Shown here piece by piece: positions 55,794 through 64,000 of a stretch of DNA of 64,000 bases (positions within the stretch are counted from its first letter, which is position 1; the number at the start of each line of letters is the position of its first letter). Source of the stretch: Rhabditoides inermis (Eukaryota; Nematoda; Chromadorea; Rhabditida; Rhabditidae); the NCBI GenBank assembly GCA_963966185.1, contig CAWZYM010000258.1:461001-525000 (forward strand), read 5' to 3'. Under the pieces are notes generated by a model. That model ran no database searches, was not told the origin of the DNA, and was given only the letters and a program-made list of their open reading frames with translations. Position numbers and translations under genes: made by a program.

Positions 55794-57662
55794 AGGTGTG
55801 CCTCTCCAATCTCACTCTGACTGACATGCCGGAATCATCCTCTCCGGTCTCTTACACTCATTCGCCCACTTCCAAGAGGTGAGACTCAAGTAGCATATTA
55901 TGCTACGACAGTTATGTGACGGTCAGTCGATCCGTGCCATGAGCTGTGCTTTCATTGCTGCTGTCCTGATCCCTGGTTTTCTGATGACAAGCATCCCTGG
56001 AATACATGGAACTCGAAATACCGAGGAACGATCTTGTTTGCAGGTATCTGGACACGGATCTCTCCCTCCATCCGCGCCTCGTCGCCGCCGCCATGCCGTA
56101 CATGGTATTCGCGTGCAGCAGAAAGGTGCGAGCTACTTTCAGAGTGGACACATAGATGTGAGACTGACAAAAAAGATCTCAAACCGTCGTGTCCTCAGAA
56201 AGATTTCCAAAAAGGTCCACTGCAAGCTTTTTCGACGTTCACTCTCAGAAAGTGCATTTTCGTATCACGCAGAGATTTTTGATACGTAATCGAGCATGGC
56301 GTCATCGCGAACAACAATAACATTTTCGATGTAACAATGCACATCGAAACCCGCGTTGAGTTTCTCATTCGAGTGTCTGTGGTGTTATTCACATGCTTGC
56401 AAAATCTCTTGCCCTTCCATGCTTCTATGCGTGATTGCACCGATTAACTATTTTGTTTTCTTTCATTTCAAGCAATACCTTTCTGACTGCGTGCGTTCGT
56501 ATCATTTCCGTAAATAGATCGGGAGTACGTTTAGGTTGGTCGGGAATAGCGATGAAAGGCAATATCCCTGTGGCTCCATTTAGTAGCTCGCTTGTATAGT
56601 GATGTAGTCAAGAGAGCAGAGAGAGAAAGAGGAAGAGAAAGAGAAGCTCATCACAGCATTTGAAATGCGATCTAATCGTGCAGGCTGCGCAGCCTCCCAC
56701 CGAGAATAATTAGCAAGTAGTTTTTTTAAGAGAATTTAGAGTGTCTGGAAAATATCCACAAAGCTCTCATTTTCATTTACAAATGTTTTCTTCAATCTTT
56801 TTCGTTTTGCGAAAACCCGACGTTTGCAGTATTGCTGCAATCAATGTCTATCTGATAAAATCAAATTACTGTGAAAAAGGTATTCTTGCAAACTATAACT
56901 ATCTCAACAAACATGTGCATAATTGCAATCTGTTATTTTTATTACGTAGGCGTCGAGACGACGCAGTGCTATTTCGGAAATAGCGTTTTCGCAGGTGTCA
57001 AAGCGTTCTCACCTGTTCTCGTCAAACCAGGAAACGACAGAGAACTTGCAGTTAACGAATACGCGTCTATAGAAAGCAACACTTTCCGTGATACAGGAAG
57101 CACGGGCGTGCCGTCTAGTTTTGTGCACAAAACACACTTGTGTACAAAATACACTAACGTATCAGGTCAGGTCAGGAGTCAGAATCACTTTGAAAGCCAG
57201 CATATTAATTGCGCCAGAATCGTCAAGAAGCAATATCCAAGCATTCCAGTAGCCACATAGCCCGTTCAGATGGTGACTTCCGCGATGATCGAGTCCGTGG
57301 CGAAGCAGGCGCGGCCGCCGCGCAACCTCGACCCACACGTGTGGTTCCGCGTCGCCCTCTATCGATCAGACGCCACCAACATGCAGGCGAGTCGCCGTAC
57401 GTTTCCAGTTTTCGCCCATCAAAACGTCCTCGTGTCTGACATGCGGTAGACATGACACTCGTAGTAGTACAGTACGAGTTTAGACTGTTTAGAGTCGAAA
57501 CGTTAGTAAGTGTCAGGTAATGAGGCTATGAGTGTTGCAGGTCGAGGCTGTGCCGGATGACCCGTCGCTAGAGGGATGGTCGTCGTCGGTGGATCGAGCC
57601 GCGTCCGCCTTCGATCCAACCATGCTATTCGTGCAGGTAAACAGCTCTCTTTCTTACCTATC

Positions 57663-57706
<44 letters not shown>

Positions 57707-57982
57707 CCTCCGGTGATAGAGTGCTTCACTGTCAAGTGTCAAGCGTGTCCTTTCACTCATTTACGCCGCACTCTGACGGGCCGTTATTATAATGGTTCGA
57801 AAACTCTTCGCAATTTCCCGGCGCCAAAGTGCGGAGGATGACGTTCGTTCGCTGACACAGATACACACACCACACACAAGGAAGCTGGCTCGCGTCATCA
57901 TTCGAATCGAATGCCGATTCCATTACCCACCACCCCCAATCCGCTGATATACGAAATCTCGTCCCGTCTCCCTCTCTTTCCC

Positions 57983-58040
<58 letters not shown>

Positions 58041-59648
58041 GCCCTCCCCCCCACGCACGCCGAAAAAGCGAGAAAGACCCGGAGCGCGAGCGTGACTCGC
58101 TTCCGAATTCCGATTAGTGCAATAGTGCGTCACAAAACTTTCCGTGACTAACACAACTATTTCCGATCGCGAAGAAAGAGTGAGCAGGTGTCACTTTTCA
58201 AAACGCTCTAAGCGCCTAAAAAAATAGAGTTTTACAGAAAAAGGGTTGATTCTGCTCCAAACAGTAGCGTCCACCAAAGAGTAGTTCCAGAGCGTGGAAG
58301 GATGGCTCAGTGCATACCTGCTATGACCTCGTTCCAGGCGCCTAACCCGGCGGTGCACTTGGAGGGAGTGCGGGTGCAGGTGTCGATTAGGGAGGCCGGC
58401 CGCCGCCTCAACTGCGAGATGCGATGCCAGCAGGTAGGTCCTTGTCACCTTTTACCGGTCTAGAATATAAGTCGAATCTGGTATTTGTACTATCATTATT
58501 CCTCAATTCAGGAGTTCAACTCATAAGAGTTCACACTGTACATATAGTTTCTTCCCGTACCATCGTAATTAGGTAGATGGTAGCAGTGAAGCCCACAGGC
58601 GCATTATTCGCAACACACACACACACATCACACCGCATTGTTGTGAATTGCGAAAATAGACGTGACGCTTTTAGAGAAGTATTATATGCTTTCGTGTCGT
58701 GCCGGAGTCATTCAAACCCTCGCAGAGTATTCATACGCCTAGCAATCCAGCCTTTCGCATTCAAAACGTTTATTCTGGTAAACATACATAGAACGCGTTT
58801 TTATCCCTTGCAATATCTGGACAAGTGAGCTTATACATAGATGTGGGCGCGAATTTGCCGACAAGTTGACGTAATCGGCTGTGTTCAGCCTCGACTTTCT
58901 TGCGCGTTCTAAAGCCGCGTTGTTTTGTAAGTCTCTTTGACGAGACATCGCGTGATATCTCCGGTGAAGTTTGCAAACACGTCAAACCAGCAAATACTTT
59001 CTCACTCTCGAAATCACAAGTAATCGTCATTTCTTCACAAAGATTACGCCCTCGCTTTTATCCTGATTAGAAGATGGATAAACTTGTTGAAAAGTCTAAG
59101 CGAGTGCAAAATGGCAATGGCATGCAAAGCGTTTCGCGGATCTTTGACAGCAGGCGAGTAGCCAGTAGCGTGATAGTAAAATGTCAAATGCGCTAGACAT
59201 GCACTTGTCATATATGACTCGTTTGAAAACAATATAACATGTTTACATTAATAAGAATAACCGACAAACCCGGCACACTGATTTCATAGCGATGGGATTG
59301 AACTGCCATTCAAAATGTTAATTCCACTATTATCAATCAACAATATTTGATGTTAGCAAAAACCGTAAGGCGATTCGAAAAAAAAACCGATTTGAAAGAT
59401 TGGTTGCAGTAATGCAGTAATAATCCCACATCATGTAGTCAATGACACTGTAGAAGTCGTTTTTCCAGGAAGACGGTTCCTCTTCCGACTGTGATGGTTG
59501 GGTGACGCTGCACAACGAGCCACAGCTCTCCTCGGAAGCCGTGTTCTCCTCCGATCAGCACACTCTGCCGCTCCTCGGATGGAAGATGCGCGGACACCCC
59601 GGACGGTGGCGCCACAAGATGCCCTATCTCACCGTGCACTGCGACTGA
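50078..59648 (+). CDS. Secreted tyrosinase with a long C-terminal extension
   Basis: About 21 exons (first ones 50078-50285, 50347-50426, 50646-50747, 51203-51263, 51882-52004, 53153-53297). [19 protein letters not shown] is a signal peptide. The CuA site comprises [10 protein letters not shown] and [19 protein letters not shown]; CuB has [13 protein letters not shown] and [19 protein letters not shown] Cys-rich segment follows ([35 protein letters not shown]). From 55217 on, a large beta-rich extension of unknown fold runs to YLTVHCD at 59648. Tyrosinases oxidise tyrosine or diphenols and in nematodes may crosslink cuticle or eggshell. One intron (donor at 57387) begins GC. An optional 9-nt micro-exon (53779-53787) is possible. 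It is conceivable that the extension belongs to a second gene, but the exon phases join. Confidence 0.8.
51430..51535. repeat. (CT)n intron tract of the tyrosinase gene
   Basis: CT array with TTTCTC interruptions. Similar arrays in the same gene lie at 52110-52175, 54369-54472, 55747-55790 (GA), 57667-57704 and 57986-58037. Confidence 0.9.
52950..53095. repeat. Second copy of the dispersed repeat
   Basis: In a tyrosinase intron; shares ordered blocks (GCGCGGACCGATA-like, AAATGCGATGAAATG) with 24003-24125 in the same orientation, at roughly 75-80% identity by eye. Confidence 0.55.
55020..55078. repeat. Solo end of the fold-back repeat
   Basis: GTGTGAACTCCATATTGCCGGAA, preceded by GTGTGATAGTGTG units, matches the right end of the fold-back repeat at 23040-23062. 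Confidence 0.6.
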
Positions 59649-60073
59649 GCCGCCTTCTAATTCTCGTCGTCCTGCTACGTCATCTGAAGTGGGCGGGGCT
59701 CGCCTCTCCTGAATTCTCTCTCTCTCTCTTCCCATTTCTAGGCGTGGTTCTCACACGCACTGCTGCCCACTTTCGAATATTGCCGGTTCCATGATATGTG
59801 GTTCCATCACTATGCCACCACCAGCAACCCACTCATTCAATGCGCCATTCTACGGGTCTCTTCCTCATTCTCTGCCTTTTTCGATAAACGTGTCGTTGTT
59901 TGTGTGTCTCGCATGTCTGTGATGGGCAATAAGTGTCTGCTCACATTGGCGATATCGGCGCCTCGCAAACCCACACATTCATATTCATATATTGCTTCGC
60001 CATCATCATTTTCATGGCGCTCATTCGCCGTGTTTTTCACGTTTCAATTTTCAGAAAGAGAGAGATAGACACG
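59649..60073. other. Intergenic, tyrosinase to small peptide gene
   Basis: 3' flank with a short CT tract (59717-59730); no gene. Confidence 0.5.
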
Positions 60074-60784
60074 ATGCGAGTTCTTCTAGCACTCCTCGTT
60101 TTCGTAATGCAAATGGTGAGTTCATCTCCGTCTGGTGAAATAGGGTTGTTCAACTAACGCTTTCAATGGCTGCTTAACTTCCACGACAACCCGTAGGAAA
60201 AGATTGTTGTTTGCAACTGCTTCACGCCTTTGTGATTTCACGTGGGCACCTGGCATCTCGCCCTTGACGCACCCGCTTGGTTGCACCAGCGTATACGGTT
60301 CACGTACGTAAGCGCATGTAGTTTTTTTTTCTCTCGCAGACGTACGTAGATTATTCTGCTCACAATCGGTTTGAACACGTGCTATCGCTAGAATTGGCTC
60401 AATCATGGGGATGCATGCTGGCGTCAAAACAACCGACGACTATATTTATACCTATAGACATAAAGACAACAGTAGTCAACGCTTCACAAACAAACTCATA
60501 CGTTCTATGCTCGCAATAAGTTGCACGCGGTGGGGTAGATCAGAGACGGAGAGTCAGCTCTCGGCGAATAGCGCGCCGAACAAGAGAGGCAGACGATTAC
60601 CGTATTTCAAACTGCAAGATCGGCAACTATCGCTGTGCAAGCTATAAATCGTGGTTTGCAGTGTGTGCTCGCGGCCAACCCGATCCCGCTGGATGACGGC
60701 TGGTACCCGTCGGACCTGCCGGTGGCGTGGTTCACTGCCGACCAGGGAGGACTGCGCTGGGCACCAGCCAACAACCACGAGTGA
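60074..60784 (+). CDS. Small secreted peptide, two exons
   Basis: Exon 60074-60115 encodes MRVLLALLVFVMQM and ends at a GTGAGT donor. The intron ends TTTGCAG and exon 60661-60784 continues in phase with CVLAANPIPLDDGWYPSDLP and ends WAPANNHE before a TGA. The product is about 54 residues: a signal peptide plus a roughly 35-residue acidic, Trp-rich mature peptide without Cys. I recognise no family. The open question is whether GTGACC at the 3' end is a donor into the guanylyl cyclase gene downstream; the stop makes a separate gene more likely. Confidence 0.5.
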
Positions 60785-61380
60785 CCGACGTGTGGCGATA
60801 AACGTATTCGATCGGTGGCGCAGTTGAATGAAGAATGAAGTTCGGAGAAATGATGACGGACACGTTCGATTAAACAAATCCCATTCCGCAACTGGGGCGC
60901 AAGTGTTCAGTTGCTGAAATTGATGATTTTTTGTGTTTCAGAGACAGTTGCGATTGCAGAACATTGAAGTTTTAGCAGATGTTCCAGAAATTGGCGCTTG
61001 CTCTTTTCCCCATCAACCTAGTCAACAACGGCAGCAAACAGTTCGCATCGGAAGTCCCATCTGCAGTTATCCTATCTCAACATAACAATAACACACAGTA
61101 TCCATGAAATTAATAATGCTGTGTGCATATATTATCGAAGAATCCTCAGACTTGTTTGCACTTTTTCACGGAACAACACGCAGAAGTACAAAACCAGGCC
61201 TCAAAGGCTTCTACAGTCTATAAAACACTAGTGATACTGATTTCACCACTGTTCATGCAATGTTCTTTCTTACATTTTCGCTGTGGTGCTTTCATCGACT
61301 GCAGGTATGAATTATAACAGATTTTACCCACGCAACTCGCAATGTCGTCGACAAAGCAGGAGTGAGAGAGAGAGAGAGAA

Positions 61381-61432
<52 letters not shown>

Positions 61433-61442
61433 TTTTTATCAG
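60785..61442. other. Intergenic or intron, with (GA)n array
   Basis: Contains a GA array at 61363-61431. May include the unseen first exon of the guanylyl cyclase gene. Confidence 0.45.
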
Positions 61443-62949
61443 GCGGAAAGTGTCATAAACGTGGGCCTCATGTTCACTCGCGGCAACGACTCGGTGAGTT
61501 TTCGAATTTCGCAAATACCAAGATTCAGAAAACACCGAATGTCGGGAGCGCAGGCTATTTTAAGAAAGACACTAGGAATTTGAGAGGAATACGCGCGTTT
61601 ACCGTGTACCGTCAGATCTCATAAACCAAACTGTTATTCTCTGCACTGTAACTTGTGTTGACTATAAAAACACGAGACGATATACAAGAATCAAGAAGAT
61701 CACGAAAAATGACAATGTCCCTTCACCCTTTGGCCCCGAACAGACTTTTTCGCGAAAAAACTGCAAGGCTTTAGCATGCATTATTGATTTGCAAATCACA
61801 GCGCAAATCGCAACAAAAAAAATCCCAAAAGTTTCGCGATTATATTCGTATTTCTCTTCCTCCACACGTATACTTGCCGGTTTCATTTTTCAAGCACAAG
61901 AAAATCACAGTCAAAAACATCGGTCAGCAACTATGCGGTATCATTCGTAAACTCGCATCATAAAGAAAAAAATCTCTTTTTTTCTTGCTATAGGAATAAA
62001 ATCTTCCCGCATTGTAGAAGTTTCATTTCATCGTATAAATGTGTAACGTCTACAGCTTCACGTGGGTGTTCGACGACTGCGTGGAGCGTCGCGGCGGCGG
62101 CCTCGCCGCCCACCTCATCCTACACAACGCAGTCGACGTCGTCATCGGACCCACCTGCAACTCGCGTGAGCTAGCCGCAAGTGCGAGTGGCGCACCGTGG
62201 AAGGTGTAGTGGTGCTCCTGTCCCTAGTCGCCCGGCATTGTTTTTGATTTTGCTCGGCTATATTGGAAAAAGCGCTGGCGAATCGCAAAGTATGTCGGGC
62301 GCCGAGTCGGTTCACGAGTGTTGTGCACTGCACGGAACTTGCAGCAGCCACTGTGGCCGCGTCGATCGCTGCGTACTACAACGTGCCGGTGTTTCTGTGG
62401 GGCCTGGCCACGTTCGCCTCGCTCACCGACTCGGTGCGCTTCCCGACAACCGTCACCGTCACCCCCAACATGCGGAGGTGGGCGCGTGTTCTCGTCTGCT
62501 GGAAGCACTTCAACCTAAAGTATTAACTAATTATGTTCAACACGGGGTTTCAACTACTCGTGCAAAAAAACAAGTTTCGATGATCAGAGCTGTCGTACCC
62601 TAACCAGCACAAGCATAAGCAAACAGTAGCAGATATCATTCCTGACAAAAAAAAATGTTTGAGGCTGAATAATGCTGCGTCCATCACTACAGTTTTTTCT
62701 TCGTTTTTCGTGCGTTTTCCGCGTGGAGAAAAAATCGGGAAAACCACACGGAAAAGTGGAAAATGTAGTGATTGACGCAGCATAAGATCTCCTTTCTTCT
62801 TTTTCGCAGTCTCGGCATAGCGGTGACGGCGGTGATGGAGCGGTGGGAGATGAGCGAGTTCGCGTTCGTCTACTCAGCCATCGGCGACAGCGAGAAGTGC
62901 CCCTACATGGCGAGGGACATGCAGGTGGGGCTTCCCTCTCTCCTCTCTC

Positions 62950-63027
<78 letters not shown>

Positions 63028-63144
63028 TCTAGGACCTGATCAGCCGCCGTCCCGGTCTCGACATTTCCGTCGTGCAGGAGATAGTCGACGCGTCGCACGC
63101 CGCCATCAGGACCACTCTGCTCGCACTCAGAGCCAGAGCCAGGA
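61443..63144 (+). CDS. Receptor guanylyl cyclase, extracellular ligand-binding region (partial)
   Basis: Exons 61443-61493, 62056-62165, 62345-62477, 62810-62924 and 63033-63144. Peptides VINVGLMFTRGNDS, FTWVFDDCVERRGGGLAAHL, VVIGPTCNS, ASIAAYYNVPVFLWGLATF, LTDSVRFPTTVTVTPNMR, LGIAVTAVMERWEMSEFAFV and GDSEKCPYMARDM follow the order of the ANF-receptor fold in nematode GCY proteins. The start exon, an exon between the first two listed (phases do not meet) and everything after 63144 (rest of ectodomain, membrane segment, kinase-like and cyclase domains) were not found in the window. It would bind an external cue and make cGMP in sensory cells. It could also be a truncated gene. Confidence 0.7.
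62936..63028. repeat. (CT)n intron tract with poly-C
   Basis: CT array broken by CCCCCCCCCC (62993-63002), filling the intron before the exon at 63033. Confidence 0.9.
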
Positions 63145-63608
63145 GTGAGTGTTTCGCCCCTATCAATTTGTTTCCATTTGAAGTTTGTAGTTTCTAATCT
63201 TTGTGTTTTTGTGTTCGATTACAACCAGTGTTTTACGATGCGCCTCTGTAGTCACTACTGCCACAATTCGTAGAAATTCTGTGAAAATCCACTTTATTCG
63301 AGCATTTATGATTGTTTCTTGTTATTTGTGAAAAATCACTAAACCCACAAGGCATATGTATCTAAAAATCAATGACAGAAAACATGTGCTGGCAGTCAAC
63401 ATCACAAGCAAGAACCATATCAGTTCAATATCAGTTATAACTGATATTCTCGGTGAAAGGCTGTGAACGAAAAAAAAACGTGACAGTGCTTCCAACTTGC
63501 TTCCAAACATCGCTTCCAACTTGATTTATTTTGTATCACGTGAATGCAAACAAGACAATAATGATACAAGTGATACAAAAATGATACAACACAATTATCA
63601 ATAATGTT
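63145..63608. other. Intronic or intergenic, nothing recognised
   Basis: AT-rich. CAGTTCAATATCAGTTATAACTGATATT (about 63419-63446) contains a perfect AATATCAGTTATAACTGATATT palindrome. No gene. Confidence 0.4.
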
Positions 63609-63768
63609 TCAATATTTCTTCTTAGACAAGTCCCTATATGCAGTCTTCATCTCTCGCCTCGTGTACTTTCCAATGTTGCGCACGTTCTTGTGAGAAGAGT
63701 ACCAGACAAAGTGGTCAGTCGGGTGGTCCAGCCGCCATTCGGCACCGTACTCTGTCTGGAAGAAAGGG

Positions 63769-63823
<55 letters not shown>

Positions 63824-63935
63824 TAAGAGAGAAAGAGAGAAAGAGACGAACTGACGAACTTCTAGTAGTTTTTCCACATCGCACGGTATGGTAAACAGGT
63901 GATTGTACAGTATGGCCGAACAATAGCGCTCGATC
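63609..63935 (-). CDS. 3' end of a LicD/fukutin-like gene (partial)
   Basis: Two minus-strand exons, 63935-63860 and 63755-63609, joined in phase, encode IERYCSAILYNHLFTIPCDV then EKLLETEYGAEWRLDHPTDH and end YRDLSKKKY at a TGA. The IPC...LLxxEYGxxW..P pattern is typical of the end of LicD/fukutin-type nucleotidyltransferases that modify glycans in the Golgi. The 5' part continues beyond the window edge. If the guanylyl cyclase gene also extends rightwards, this gene is nested in it. Family call tentative. Confidence 0.5.
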
Positions 63936-63954
63936 CTAAAAGATATATTTCTAT

Positions 63955-64000
63955 CACTTTCTCTATTCTCTCTCTCTTTCTCTCTCTCTCTTTCTCCCTC
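63955..64000. repeat. (CT)n at the window edge
   Basis: CT array running off the end; a GA array at 63770-63846 lies between the two exons just before it. Confidence 0.85.

Overview
The window looks like nuclear DNA of a nematode, probably a rhabditid-like species. Genes are compact and intron-rich with GTGAGT/GTAAGT donors and TTTCAG-type acceptors. Several start codons sit just after such an acceptor, as expected for spliced-leader trans-splicing. The gene content also fits: an srsx-like chemoreceptor, a receptor guanylyl cyclase ectodomain, a tyrosinase, a GYG-rich secreted peptide and a DUF1248-type acetyltransferase. No bacterial operons or CRISPR were seen. Dinucleotide arrays (CT/GA, AT) are extremely frequent.

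Layout. 0.4-3.7 kb: a ten-exon GNAT-type acetyltransferase (+). 3.95-6.35 kb: a decayed LINE (-). 6.8-8.05 kb: an unrecognised spliced gene (-), incomplete at its 5' end next to a mobile element. 8.36-19.43 kb: a full LTR-bounded element with 540-bp, nearly identical LTRs. It carries a Gag-protease polyprotein and a 14-exon UPF1/DNA2-like SF1 helicase, but no recognisable reverse transcriptase, RNase H or integrase. A MITE with long inverted arms is nested in its 5' LTR. 20.3-21.4 kb: srsx-like GPCR (-). 21.4-26.1 kb: gene-poor repeats. 26.1-26.5 kb: small Cys-rich secreted peptide candidate (+). 26.9-28.7 kb: thioredoxin-fold protein lacking the CxxC site (-). 29.3-34.9 kb: multi-Tudor protein (-).

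35.2-44.3 kb is a housekeeping block: TRAP-gamma, SEC13, SOSS-B, eIF3m, SDHAF1 and mitochondrial TyrRS. The last three lie head-to-tail in an operon-like arrangement. 44.8-49.8 kb: methionine aminopeptidase 1 (+), with an antisense secreted-peptide gene and a second long-TIR MITE inside its introns. 50.1-59.6 kb: a large tyrosinase (+). 60.1-60.8 kb: a small secreted peptide gene. 61.4-63.1 kb: the ligand-binding part of a receptor guanylyl cyclase (+). 63.6-63.9 kb: the 3' end of a LicD/fukutin-like gene (-).

The most unusual object is the LTR element. A conserved core (GGCTTGTTATCGCCGCCC or close variants) recurs six times in it: once per LTR, 57-72 nt before each of the two start codons, and after each coding unit. 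It looks like an element-specific RNA or transcription signal. The second notable pattern is two MITEs (8.6 and 47.1 kb) sharing CAYGGG termini, a TGA target duplication and a tRNA-like sequence inside each long inverted arm. All gene models come from reading splice sites, phases and peptide motifs by eye; no database search was run.
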